Origin: Paenibacillus nasutitermitis | Lineage (GTDB): Bacteria; Bacillota; Bacilli; Paenibacillales; Paenibacillaceae | DNA length: 64,000 bases | Assembly (NCBI RefSeq): GCF_014641075.1 | Contig: NZ_BMHP01000001.1 | Span: forward strand, 2,224,171-2,288,170 | Direction: 5' to 3' | Shown here: positions 51,137-59,561 of the stretch, piece by piece | Numbering within the stretch: the first letter of the stretch is position 1 | Layout of the letters: the number at the start of each line of letters is the position of its first letter | The notes under the pieces: generated by a model | Database searches by the model: none | The model's input: the letters and a program-made list of their open reading frames with translations, nothing else | What the model was told of the DNA's origin: nothing | Made by a program: the position numbers and the translations under genes

Positions 51137-52090
51137 TTGACGAAAGATACATTCCAAAATCCTTTATTGAATCCGGGAGCAGATCCGTGGGTTTATAAGG
51201 ATTCCAACATGTATTATTTTATGGTTACTAGAAGATCCCATATTGATTTATTGAAATCTCCTACATTGAGCGGTATTGCGAATGGAGAATGTAAGACAAT
51301 TTGGACATCACCACAAGAAGGCATCAACAGTAACAACGTTTGGGCGCCGGAAATCCATAAATATAATGGAAAATGGTTTGTCTATTTTACTGCAAACGAT
51401 GGAGATGGTGGTGACAAAACACGAAAAATATTTGTTTTGGAAAATGAATCGCTGGATCCTTTTGAAGGTGAGTGGATAGAGCGAGGGTATATAAATACGG
51501 AACACCCTGGACTCGACGGAACGGTCTTCGAGCATAGCGACCAATTATACTTTGTTTATGCGGGATACGGTTTCTTTCCAAGCTATGGGTCCGCGCTTTA
51601 TATTGCAAAAATGGAAAATCCCTGGACATTGACTGGCCCCAATGTATTGATATCGAAACCGGAATACGATTGGGAGATGCAAGGGGGAATGGCAATCAAC
51701 GAAGGACCCGTCATGTTGAAAAGGAATGGAAAACTATTCCTAATCTATTCGGCTAGCACTACATGGTCAGATGATTATTCACTTGGCTTGTTAACCGCTT
51801 CCGCGGAAGCTGATCTGTTGAATATTCAGTCTTGGGATAAATCGCCTCAACCTGTTTTTAAGAAGTCGGTAGAAAATGACGTGTTCGCTCCCGGCCACAA
51901 TAGTTTTACACAATCTCCAGATGGTACGGAGGATTGGATTGTTTACCATGCCATTCCTGAATCGGAAGGCGGCAATGATCGACGCAGTACTCGAATTCAG
52001 AAATTCGGATGGAAGGCAGATGGTACACCTGATTTCGGGATTCCGTTATCAACCTCGGTACAAATTCAATTGCCTTCTGGAGAGAGGTAA
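51137..52090 (+). CDS. Glycoside hydrolase family 43 enzyme (arabinofuranosidase/xylosidase-like)
   Basis: A 317-residue intracellular five-bladed propeller. Catalytic base Asp16 in NPLLNPGADPWVYKD, the middle Asp in EHPGLDGTVFEH, and general acid Glu189 in MAINEGPVML. APGHNSFTQSPDG carries the central His. TTG start with AAGAAGG upstream. It probably removes terminal arabinofuranosyl or related residues from the same imported glycan as the GH2 enzyme. Confidence 0.88.
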   Translation: MTKDTFQNPLLNPGADPWVYKDSNMYYFMVTRRSHIDLLKSPTLSGIANGECKTIWTSPQEGINSNNVWAPEIHKYNGKWFVYFTANDGDGGDKTRKIFVLENESLDPFEGEWIERGYINTEHPGLDGTVFEHSDQLYFVYAGYGFFPSYGSALYIAKMENPWTLTGPNVLISKPEYDWEMQGGMAINEGPVMLKRNGKLFLIYSASTTWSDDYSLGLLTASAEADLLNIQSWDKSPQPVFKKSVENDVFAPGHNSFTQSPDGTEDWIVYHAIPESEGGNDRRSTRIQKFGWKADGTPDFGIPLSTSVQIQLPSGER

Positions 52091-52156
52091 AGGTAAACCG
52101 TTTCAAATGATTACTTACTCCATTTAGTGGCTTGTGATTCGGAAGGGGAGTTTTCG

Positions 52157-53236
52157 ATGGATATTGTTCATATCCCGCATCAAATGAAAGCAGTAGTCGC
52201 ATATTCGCCTGGCGATTATCGGTTGGAGACTGTGGACGTGCCGAAGGCAGGTGCCGGCGAGATCGTTATAAAAGTCGAAGCCTGCGGCATTTGCGCCGGC
52301 GATACGAAAGCCTATGATGGCGCGCCCAGCTTTTGGGGAGATGAGACACAGCCGGCTTATATTAAAGCGCCGATGATACCAGGGCATGAATTCATTGGGT
52401 TTGTCGTTGAAATTGGCGAGGGAGTGGAAGGATACGCCATTGGCGACCGCGTCATTTCCGAACAGATCGTTCCTTGCTGGGAATGCCGCTTCTGCAAACG
52501 GGGGCAATATTGGATGTGCGAGAAGCACGATCTGTATGGCTTTCAGAACAATGTAAACGGTGCAATGGCCGAATATATGAAATTTACGAAAGAAGCGATC
52601 AATTACAAGGTGCCGCACGATTTGCCGATCGAGAAGGCCATTCTAATTGAGCCATATGCCTGTTCGTTGCATGCGGTGCAGCGCGCGCAAATCGAATTGG
52701 GCGATACGGTCGTTATATCCGGAGCGGGGACGCTCGGTCTTGGCATGGTCGGCGCTGCGAAAAAATCTGGTGCAGGCAACCTGATTGTGCTCGATCTATT
52801 CGACAGCCGCCTGAAGCTGGCAAAGCAATTCGGGGCGGATATTGTGCTGAATCCGAAGGATGTTGATGTTGTTAAAGAAATCAAGCAAATGACGGAAGGC
52901 TACGGCTGCGATATCTACATTGAAGCGACCGGCCATCCGAAGTCGGTCGAGCAAGGGCTGTCGATGATCCGCAAATTAGGCCGCTTTGTGGAGTTTAGCG
53001 TATTCAAAGATCCGGTGACAGTAGACTGGAGCATTATCAGCGACCGCAAGGAGCTTGATATCCTTGGCTCGCATCTGGGGCCCTACTGCTACCCGCTCGT
53101 GATTGACGGTATTGCTAAGGGCGATTTTCCGACAGATGGGGTAGTGACACATCAGCTGCCATTGGAAAAGTATCTGGAGGGCTTTGACTTAATGAAAAAG
53201 GGAGGAGACTCGCTCAAAGTCATCCTTATCCCATAA
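52157..53236 (+). CDS. Zinc-dependent polyol dehydrogenase (MDR family)
   Basis: A 359-residue medium-chain dehydrogenase. Catalytic zinc region VEACGICAGDTKAYDG and PGHEFIG; structural zinc CWECRFCKRGQYWMC (four Cys); cofactor site VVISGAGTLGLGMVGAAKKS and VLDLFDSRLKLAK. Related to sorbitol/threitol/erythritol-type dehydrogenases. ATG 52157 is chosen for its GGGGAG. Followed by RpiB and dihydroxyacetone-kinase subunits, it suggests oxidation of a tetritol (or another polyol) to a ketose that DhaKL then phosphorylates. Confidence 0.85.
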   Translation: MDIVHIPHQMKAVVAYSPGDYRLETVDVPKAGAGEIVIKVEACGICAGDTKAYDGAPSFWGDETQPAYIKAPMIPGHEFIGFVVEIGEGVEGYAIGDRVISEQIVPCWECRFCKRGQYWMCEKHDLYGFQNNVNGAMAEYMKFTKEAINYKVPHDLPIEKAILIEPYACSLHAVQRAQIELGDTVVISGAGTLGLGMVGAAKKSGAGNLIVLDLFDSRLKLAKQFGADIVLNPKDVDVVKEIKQMTEGYGCDIYIEATGHPKSVEQGLSMIRKLGRFVEFSVFKDPVTVDWSIISDRKELDILGSHLGPYCYPLVIDGIAKGDFPTDGVVTHQLPLEKYLEGFDLMKKGGDSLKVILIP

Positions 53237-53258
53237 CTGAAACGAAAGGAACGTAAAC

Positions 53259-53759
53259 ATGAAAATTGCAATTGGAGCCGATGAGGCGGGATTTACACTA
53301 AAAGAATCTATCAAAGATTTTTTGCTGGAGAGGCAATCGGACGTCACTGATTTCGGCTTAATGGACGGATCCCAGATGATCGATTATCCGGATGTCGGAT
53401 TTGCCGTTGCGGAAGAAATCGCCAAAGGGAAGTTTGAGCGCGGGATACTCATTTGCGGTACAGGAATCGGGATGACGATTACAGCCGACAAGGTCCCCGG
53501 CATTCGGGCGGCGTTATGCCACGACACATACTCCGCAGAGCGGGCTGTTCGAAGTAACAATGCGCAAGTGCTGACTATGGGAGCGAGGGTAATTGGCCCT
53601 GAGCTTGCCAAGCATGTTGTGCGAGCCTGGCTGGATGCGACCTTTGATCAAGGTAATTCGGCAAGAAAAGTACAGAAGATCATGGACGGCGAACGTCGGC
53701 ATCAAGCTGCTGGCGGCTATCAGCCGGAAATCAATTCTTGTTCCACTACTCAAGATTAG
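53259..53759 (+). CDS. rpiB: RpiB/LacAB-family sugar-phosphate isomerase
   Basis: A 166-residue isomerase: IAIGADEAGFTLKESIKDFL, DYPDVGFAVAEEIAKGKFER, GILICGTGIGMTITADKVPG with the active Cys, and ALCHDTYSAERAVRSNNAQV. GARVIGPELA closes the fold. About 17 residues longer at the C-terminus than most RpiB. In tetritol pathways RpiB-family enzymes convert erythrulose-4-phosphate to erythrose-4-phosphate, which would suit the neighbours; ribose-5-phosphate isomerase is the default alternative. Confidence 0.85.
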   Translation: MKIAIGADEAGFTLKESIKDFLLERQSDVTDFGLMDGSQMIDYPDVGFAVAEEIAKGKFERGILICGTGIGMTITADKVPGIRAALCHDTYSAERAVRSNNAQVLTMGARVIGPELAKHVVRAWLDATFDQGNSARKVQKIMDGERRHQAAGGYQPEINSCSTTQD

Positions 53760-53773
53760 AAAGGGTGGCTGGC

Positions 53774-54799
53774 TTGAAAAAGCTGATCAACGATCCGAAC
53801 GCAGCAGTAGATGAAATGATAGAAGGTTATGCAGCAGCCTACGCATCTTTTGTAAAGGTGCTGCCGCAAAATAAACGGGCTGTTGTCCGGTCGGCCCCTG
53901 GGACACCAGGCAAAGTAGGTATTATGATTGGCGGCGGTTCTGGACATGAGCCGGCTTTCATGGGGCTGATTGGACGCGGCTTTGCCGACGGTGTACCGGT
54001 CGGCAATGTATTCGCTTCGCCGCCGCCAGCCCCAATTCTTGAAATAACGCGTGCAGTCGATCAAGGGGCAGGCGTGCTTTATATGTACGGCAATTATGCC
54101 GGGGACTGCATGAACTTCGATATGGCGGCTGAGCTCGCGGCCATGGAAGATATACGCGTGGAGACTGTGCTGATAACAGACGATGTGGCTTCGGCTCCGG
54201 CTGGCCAAGTGGATCGCCGCCGAGGCATCGCCGGCGGGTTCCTTGTGTTCAAAGCAGCGGGAGCCGCTGCGGATAAAGGCTGCGACTTGGATGAAGTCGT
54301 CCGCCTGGCACGCAAGACGAATGACAGCCTTCGAACCATGGGGGTAGCGCTCTCGCCGTGTTTCGTCCCGCAAACGGGTCAGCCCAGCTTCGTGCTAAGC
54401 GACGATGAGATGGAGATTGGTCTGGGCATTCATGGCGAGCCCGGCGTGGAGCGCGGCAAGCTGAGTACAGCCAATGAAGTGGCTGACTCGCTGCTGGACC
54501 GCATTTTGCAGGATTTGCCTCTCGGGTCCGAGGATCGCGTTGCCGTCATGGTGAACGGGCTGGGATCGACGGCTTATATGGAGCTGTTCCTGGTATACCG
54601 TCGCGTAGCGAAGCGGCTTGCGGAGCTTGGCGTCCATATTCATCGCTCCTTTGTGGGAGAGTATATGACCTCACTGGAGATGGGCGGCTGCTCGGTCTCC
54701 GTTCTGAAGCTGGACGACGAGCTCGCCGAATTGATCGATGCGCCGGCAGACACGCCGATGTATGCGCAGCATGAAGCAAGGCAGAAAGCGGGGGACTAA
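53774..54799 (+). CDS. dhaK: Dihydroxyacetone-kinase-type subunit K
   Basis: A 341-residue protein: MIGGGSGHEPAFMGLIGRGF, NYAGDCMNFDMAAEL, DDVASAPAGQVDRRRGIAGG and GLGIHGEPGVER, where the His forms a hemiaminal with the substrate carbonyl. TTG start at 53774 after AAAGGGTGG. Works with DhaL below. Substrate may be dihydroxyacetone or, given the operon, erythrulose. Confidence 0.87.
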   Translation: MKKLINDPNAAVDEMIEGYAAAYASFVKVLPQNKRAVVRSAPGTPGKVGIMIGGGSGHEPAFMGLIGRGFADGVPVGNVFASPPPAPILEITRAVDQGAGVLYMYGNYAGDCMNFDMAAELAAMEDIRVETVLITDDVASAPAGQVDRRRGIAGGFLVFKAAGAAADKGCDLDEVVRLARKTNDSLRTMGVALSPCFVPQTGQPSFVLSDDEMEIGLGIHGEPGVERGKLSTANEVADSLLDRILQDLPLGSEDRVAVMVNGLGSTAYMELFLVYRRVAKRLAELGVHIHRSFVGEYMTSLEMGGCSVSVLKLDDELAELIDAPADTPMYAQHEARQKAGD

Positions 54800-54803
54800 A
54801 AAG

Positions 54804-55457
54804 ATGGCAATCGCCATAGAGGAATGGAAAAGCATCTTTGTGCACATTGCATCACGAATAGAAGAGAAAAAAGAGGAGCTGTCCGAACTGGACCGAGCGG
54901 TTGGCGACGGCGACCATGGCGTGACGATGTCGCTTGGCTGGCAGGCGATTCTGGAGACCATCCATACGTATGACAGTCCGAATTGCGGGGCGCTGTGCAA
55001 AGAAATGGCGATGTCGTTTTTGAATGCGGTAGGCTCCTCCGTAGGGCCACTGTATGCGACGGCTTTCATTCGCGGCAGTGCGGCGCTGCAGGATAACGAA
55101 CGGCTGGATGAGGAAGACATCGTGCAGTTCTGGCTGGCGATGGTGCGCGGCATACAAGAACGCGGCAAAGCGAAGCTGGGCGATAAGACGATGTTGGATA
55201 CCTGGCTGCCGGCAATGGACGCGCTTGCGAGCGCATGGGATGAAAGCAAGTCGCTGACGGCAAGTCTGGACGAGGCTGTCCGGGCAGGGAAGGCCGGCAT
55301 GCAATCGACCGCTCAGTTGGTTTCGCAAATGGGCCGCTCCAGCCGGTTGGGCGAACGTTCGGTCGGTCATCTTGATCCGGGAGCAGCTTCCGCTTACTAC
55401 ATCATGGACGCCTTCGCCGAGCAGTGGAAGCGTATTGAGGCAGAGAGCAGAGTATGA
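54804..55457 (+). CDS. dhaL: Dihydroxyacetone-kinase-type subunit L
   Basis: A 217-residue all-helical ADP/ATP-binding subunit: LDRAVGDGDHGVTMSLGW (metal Asp cluster), VGSSVGPLYATAFIRG, AKLGDKTMLDTWLPAMDAL and GHLDPGAASAYYIM. It starts 4 nt after dhaK with GGGGG upstream of ATG. No DhaM or PTS gene is adjacent, so the phosphate donor is either ATP or a PTS unit encoded elsewhere. Confidence 0.88.
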   Translation: MAIAIEEWKSIFVHIASRIEEKKEELSELDRAVGDGDHGVTMSLGWQAILETIHTYDSPNCGALCKEMAMSFLNAVGSSVGPLYATAFIRGSAALQDNERLDEEDIVQFWLAMVRGIQERGKAKLGDKTMLDTWLPAMDALASAWDESKSLTASLDEAVRAGKAGMQSTAQLVSQMGRSSRLGERSVGHLDPGAASAYYIMDAFAEQWKRIEAESRV

Positions 55458-55489
55458 GGCAGCTTGAGCTAGAGCTAGAGGAGAAGAGG

Positions 55490-56299
55490 ATGAATCAAAT
55501 ACGTCTAATTGTTTGTGATCTGGATGGCACGCTGCTGTCCGACGATCATGCTCTCACCGAGCCGGTCAAAGCGGCGGTACGTGGCTTCAGGGAAGCCGGC
55601 GGGATGTTTACGATTGCCACCGGCCGATTCGCTCCCGCAGTAAGCGATATTGTCGAGGAACTGGAAATCGACATGCCGTATATTTTATGCAATGGCGGCG
55701 TCATCGCCGACCGCATGCAGGTGAGATCGGCAGCTACATTAAGCTTGGAGGCGCTTGCTCCGCTGCTGCTGGAAGCCGATCATTCAGGGATATCCAGTTT
55801 GCTTTTTGACGACTCGGATGTCTATACGTTCCGGCGGACTGCAGCTGTTGAGCGGTATGAGCACAAGGAAAAAATGAAGTGCGTGCTTCTCGATCTGCAC
55901 GCCAAGCATTGGCAAGAACGCATTGTGCAGAAAGTGCTGCTCATTGGCGATATGGCGCCCATAAGAGCGCTGTGGGCGCGATATGAGCCGTTGTTCGCAA
56001 TATCTTATAATACGATCCAGTCCGAGGACGACTATTTTGAAATTGTCCCTCCGGGCATTAGCAAAGGAGCGGCACTGAAAAAGCTGATGGGTATGCTGCA
56101 GGTCGATCCGTCCGAAGTGCTCAGCATCGGCAATCAGATGAACGATCTGGATATGCTGCTAAGCTCGGGCGTAGGCGCTGCGGTTGCCAACAGCCATCCA
56201 GAGCTGCTGGCCCATGCGTCTTTCATTTGCAGCCGCAGTAATGGGGATGGCGTCATCGAAGTCATGGAAGCGCTGAACTTGCTTCCGCTCAACCAATAA
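55490..56299 (+). CDS. Cof-type HAD phosphatase
   Basis: A 269-residue HAD IIB hydrolase: LIVCDLDGTLLSDDHALTEP (nucleophile and acid/base Asp), TIATGRFAPAV (motif II), the cap domain from ~85 to 185, KGAALKKLMGM (Lys) and VLSIGNQMNDLDMLL (motif IV). ATG 55490 follows GGAGAAGAGG; ATG 55454 overlapping the dhaL stop would add 12 residues. It may dephosphorylate a sugar phosphate of the same pathway. Confidence 0.87.
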   Translation: MNQIRLIVCDLDGTLLSDDHALTEPVKAAVRGFREAGGMFTIATGRFAPAVSDIVEELEIDMPYILCNGGVIADRMQVRSAATLSLEALAPLLLEADHSGISSLLFDDSDVYTFRRTAAVERYEHKEKMKCVLLDLHAKHWQERIVQKVLLIGDMAPIRALWARYEPLFAISYNTIQSEDDYFEIVPPGISKGAALKKLMGMLQVDPSEVLSIGNQMNDLDMLLSSGVGAAVANSHPELLAHASFICSRSNGDGVIEVMEALNLLPLNQ

Positions 56300-56319
56300 T
56301 CAAAAAAAGGAGAACGGAC

Positions 56320-57036
56320 ATGAAAAAACTAATTAAAGGCATCGCGCACCGGGGTTATCCAGGCAAATACCCTGAAAATACACTGAAATCGTTTCAAGCT
56401 GCTTGCGATTTGAATTTCTCTCACCTGGAGCTGGATGTTCAATTAAGCAAGGATGGTGTACCTGTTGTTATCCATGACCTTTCTGTCAATCGCATGACCG
56501 ACAACGGCAAGGGGCGGGTAAAGGATTTGACGCTGGCCGAGCTGAAGGAACTGACGATTAACGGGACAGAGCGCATTCCTACTTTGGAAGAAGCGCTTGA
56601 TGTACTAAAGGATCAGATCATTGTGGATATTGAATTGAAGCAAATGGGCGATCTTTACCCGGGGATGGAAGAGCTTGTACTCGATATAGTCAAGAAAAAA
56701 GGGATGCAGGAGCAAGCCTTCATCACCTCCTTCGATCACTACAGCCTGCAAAGAGTGAGACAGCTTGACGATAAAATCGGCCTTGGCATGATTAATATCG
56801 GGGCATCGCCAGCCTTTTTCCCGTTCGCCAAAGAGATTAATTGCGGCTACCTCTCGATTGAACATCAACATGTTACCGAGACGGTTATCCGTCGCTGCGA
56901 AGAAGAAGGCATTCAGCTCATCCCATGGACAATCGATCAGGAGAGCGAAATGAAAAAAATTGCTCAATATCCTTCTTTGCTTGTTTGTACGAACGAGTTG
57001 GAGCTCTGGGCGAAGGTATCCGGCCAGAACGGCTAA
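56320..57036 (+). CDS. Glycerophosphodiester phosphodiesterase
   Basis: A 238-residue cytoplasmic GDPD: GIAHRGYPGKYPENTLKSF, HLELDVQLSKDGVPVVIHDL (metal Glu/Asp and catalytic His), PTLEEALDVLKDQIIVDIEL and IPWTIDQESEMKKI. No signal peptide. AAGGAG precedes the ATG. Last gene of the operon. A decayed paralogue lies at 58785-59019. Confidence 0.9.
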   Translation: MKKLIKGIAHRGYPGKYPENTLKSFQAACDLNFSHLELDVQLSKDGVPVVIHDLSVNRMTDNGKGRVKDLTLAELKELTINGTERIPTLEEALDVLKDQIIVDIELKQMGDLYPGMEELVLDIVKKKGMQEQAFITSFDHYSLQRVRQLDDKIGLGMINIGASPAFFPFAKEINCGYLSIEHQHVTETVIRRCEEEGIQLIPWTIDQESEMKKIAQYPSLLVCTNELELWAKVSGQNG

Positions 57037-57280
57037 CGATTGCCGTCCCATTTATAACATTTCCAAGGTGACGACTTCAAGAAAACGTTGATATCGCAGT
57101 GAAGAATGGTAATCGGACTGACGCTGCCACCCATTCTATTATAGACGTAGCGACTCGATGTCATATGAGTACGATGAAATCGCACACGTGCAGGACGTCA
57201 GGCTACTCGTAATTCGGCTAAGCGTTTCGAATCCAATCTGATCTGGCCTGTCACGAAGCAGTATAAGGGGTAATGGCTAG

Positions 57281-57784
57281 ATGGAACAATTAGGAGATTA
57301 CGTATCCGCGTTCTTCCGAGAGTATGAGTTGTACTTCCGCATTCTGATCAGTGCGGTACTCGGATTGTTGATCGGATTCGACAGAACTCACAAGAACAAG
57401 CCGGCGGGTGTCAAGACGTTTACATTCGTGACAGCGGCTTGCGCTCTGATCACCATCGTGTCGATCGAGAGCGTGGAAGCGTACAGTCATCTGCACGAAC
57501 GAACGATGATGGATCCGATGCGACTAACCGCACAGATCGTAACCGGACTTGGTTTTCTTGGCGCCGGCTTGATCATGAAATCGGGCTTCGAGGTCAAAGG
57601 GCTTACGTCCGCGTCCATGATTCTGTTCACCGGTGGGGTAGGCATCGGCATTGGGGCCGGCTTCTACGGCATTGTGTTGTTCACGATCGTCGTGATCTTC
57701 GTGCTCGTCCGCATCGGAGGCCGGATCGAGAAGCACGAGCAAAACAAAATGCAGGCTAAATCTAAAAAAGACATGTCGATTTGA
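57281..57784 (+). CDS. MgtC/SapB-family membrane protein
   Basis: A 167-residue protein with four N-terminal membrane helices: YFRILISAVLGLLIGFDRTH, PAGVKTFTFVTAACALITIV, LTAQIVTGLGFLGAGLIMKS and VKGLTSASMILFTGGVGIGI. These are the core motifs of MgtC. It lacks the long C-terminal ACT-like domain, ending with a basic tail. Family members help growth under low Mg2+ or in stress. The 244-bp region upstream has no recognisable Mg2+ riboswitch. Confidence 0.88.
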   Translation: MEQLGDYVSAFFREYELYFRILISAVLGLLIGFDRTHKNKPAGVKTFTFVTAACALITIVSIESVEAYSHLHERTMMDPMRLTAQIVTGLGFLGAGLIMKSGFEVKGLTSASMILFTGGVGIGIGAGFYGIVLFTIVVIFVLVRIGGRIEKHEQNKMQAKSKKDMSI

Positions 57785-57802
57785 GGGGCTTCTATGCCCC
57801 TC
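57783..57802 (+). terminator. Hairpin at the end of the MgtC gene
   Basis: GAGGGGC/GCCCCTC (57783-57789 with 57796-57802), 6-nt loop, then ATGTTCTT. The left arm includes the stop codon. Confidence 0.65.
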
Positions 57803-57855
57803 ATGTTCTTATCCAGCATTCCCAGCAAGGGAAATAATGTAGCAGGAATTGAAAG

Positions 57856-57950
57856 AGGACATGAACATATATCCATTTGAGTCCGCATTTTATGTGGATT
57901 TTTTATTTTATGGATACAACTTCTTGTCCTTTCCAAAAGACAAGAAGACA
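57856..57950 (+). repeat. Nested-hairpin repeat element, copy 5
   Basis: Left arm 57856-57876, internal hairpin TCCGCAT/ATGTGGA (57882-57898) with T tract, right arm 57910-57930 (17 of 21 positions pair with the left arm), then CTTCTTGTC (57920-57928) against GACAAGAAG (57939-57947) for the third arm. It shares 24 identical bases with copy 1. Confidence 0.75.
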
Positions 57951-58047
57951 AGGGGTGTGATATCCTCATGGAGACATCAGGAAATGCCGAGGCGATTACC
58001 GCTTCAACCGCTCATATCAAGAGAGGCCACAAAGGGGGAGAAAAGAG

Positions 58048-58707
58048 ATTAAAGGTATAGTATTCGATTTTGACGGGCTAATTATTGATACAGAAAGCGC
58101 ATGGTTTGAAGCGATTGGTGAAATCTATGTTGAGCATGGCGCGATTCTTCCATTAGAGACTTGGACGAAATGCATAGGGACAAGTCATGATGTATTTGAT
58201 CCGTATTTGTACCTGGCAGAGAAAGCAGATCGACCGGTAAATATTGAACAGATTAAAGAGGCTGCCTTAGTGAGGCATGGCCAAATTATGCTGGAACGTG
58301 TGTTAAGACCAGGTGTAGAAGACTATCTAAACACAGCGAAACAATTAGGCTTGAAAGTCGGCATTGCATCCAGCTCGCATCTTGACTGGGTGCAGAGATT
58401 CGTGGACAAGTTTGAAATTGCAGGTTATTTTTCCTGTATCCGAACAGCGGACTTCGTGCAGAAGGTAAAGCCAGATCCAGAGCTCTATCTTCAAGCGTTG
58501 GCGGTGCTGGAATTGAGGCCTGAGGAGGCAATCTGTTTTGAAGATTCTCCGAATGGAGCTAAAGCCGGACATGCAGCAGGCTTGAATGTCGTCATCGTGC
58601 CGAATGTCATGACACAAGGATTAACGTTCGGTCCGCATAAGCTGCGCTTGAATTCAATGGCGGAGAAATCGTTGGAAGAGGTTATCGCGATTGTGACTTC
58701 GAAATAA
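58048..58707 (+). CDS. HAD hydrolase (beta-phosphoglucomutase-like) with apparent ATT start
   Basis: A 219-residue protein. The expected N-terminus (M)KGIVFDFDGLIIDTESAWF begins at ATT 58048, 7 nt after GGGGGAG; the open frame upstream to 57961 contains no ATG, GTG or TTG, and a start at the first later ATG would lose motif I. Other motifs: GIASSSHLDWVQRF (II), the Lys of KVKPDPELYL (III) and CFEDSPNGAKAGHAAG (IV). Length equals the family norm. Either ATT is used or the ATG was lost. Confidence 0.8.
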   Translation: MKGIVFDFDGLIIDTESAWFEAIGEIYVEHGAILPLETWTKCIGTSHDVFDPYLYLAEKADRPVNIEQIKEAALVRHGQIMLERVLRPGVEDYLNTAKQLGLKVGIASSSHLDWVQRFVDKFEIAGYFSCIRTADFVQKVKPDPELYLQALAVLELRPEEAICFEDSPNGAKAGHAAGLNVVIVPNVMTQGLTFGPHKLRLNSMAEKSLEEVIAIVTSK

Positions 58708-58784
58708 GGATAAGTAAATGCACATCCTTCGTTGATTTTCCTTTACTGTAGAGCAGATGTGCTTTCGCAAACTGGTAGTTTGGC

Positions 58785-59019
58785 GACCATGATACCATTC
58801 CGACGCTAGAAGAAACGATGAAGCTGGTAAATTGAATGTGATGGTGGAGCTGAAGCAAGCTGGCGATCTGTATCCAGGGCTGGAAGACCGATTATCATCA
58901 GCTTTGATCATTACTGCATACCGCGGCTTAGAGCCTTGAGTCCGGATATTCGGTTAGGCATCACAACATCCAACAGCTTGCCCTATGTATTCTTGTGGAT
59001 GAAAGGAATACAAATGTGA
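58785..59019 (+). pseudogene. Decayed GDPD paralogue
   Basis: Pieces in different frames match the intact GDPD at 56.3 kb: IPTLEETMKLV, VMVELKQAGDLYPGLED and IISFDHYCIPRLRALSPDIR with LGITTSN. There are at least two frame changes and an internal deletion. The N-terminal HRG/PENT part is absent. Confidence 0.7.
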
Positions 59020-59034
59020 GTTCGGGAAGCCAAT

Positions 59035-59100
59035 TGCGGGGCGGAGCAAGGCTTCCAGGACATCATTGTCGGCATGGAACCTACGGGCCATAATTGGCTA
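59035..59100 (+). mobile_element. IS110-family transposase remnant
   Basis: A 22-codon stretch reads CGAEQGFQDIIVGMEPTGHN then W-L. I-V-G-M-E-P-T-G-H is the hallmark of the DEDD transposase N-terminal domain of IS110 elements. The sequence then changes to an unrelated short frame ending at 59183. Confidence 0.6.
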
Positions 59101-59221
59101 GATCGGTATTTTCCAGAGTTCCTTACGGTATTTAAGGAGCAAGTCAGCCATCCACTTATTAAGCCATTATTTACTGCCTCATGAGCTTGTTTCTCTTTCA
59201 GACGAAACCTTGCTTCTACAT

Positions 59222-59507
59222 CTAAGAGGTAAAACCCGAATTGCCCCCTAGATGCGAAGCATCCGTTTTCCCTCCGGGACCGCTGCTTGCAATAAAAAAC
59301 GTATCCACTTCTCTAATCCATTGATTTTGTTCCGGGGTCAGTTCCCCCTGTCTGAGCAGTCCCGTTAATACGAACCCGAATTTGCTGTTCAAAGTCAATA
59401 ACGATGAGACCCGCATTCCGATTGTTTTCGATATTCAAAATAAACGGATCTTGAGGAACAAATAGGGCGTTTATCTCTAATGACTTCTGATCCGTCACTT
59501 GTATCAT
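59222..59507 (-). pseudogene. Pyridoxamine-5'-phosphate-oxidase-family gene, frameshifted fragment
   Basis: On the minus strand one frame gives FILNIENNRNAGLIVIDFEQ and RVRINGTAQ, then another gives WIREVDTFFIASSGPGGKTD and ASHLGGNSGF. These are consecutive blocks of the split-barrel flavin/PPOX family (V-D-T-F-F-I-A-S ... D-A-S-H-x-G-G). One shift near 59340 and a missing C-terminal half. Confidence 0.7.
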
Positions 59508-59561
59508 TCCAGGGGACCCTGTAATAAGAGACGCCCAAAATTACAATTTATTATATATACC

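Noticed and set aside
57037..57280. Mg2+ riboswitch before the MgtC-family gene
   Set aside because: No M-box-like conserved blocks or terminator hairpin were visible in the 244-bp leader.
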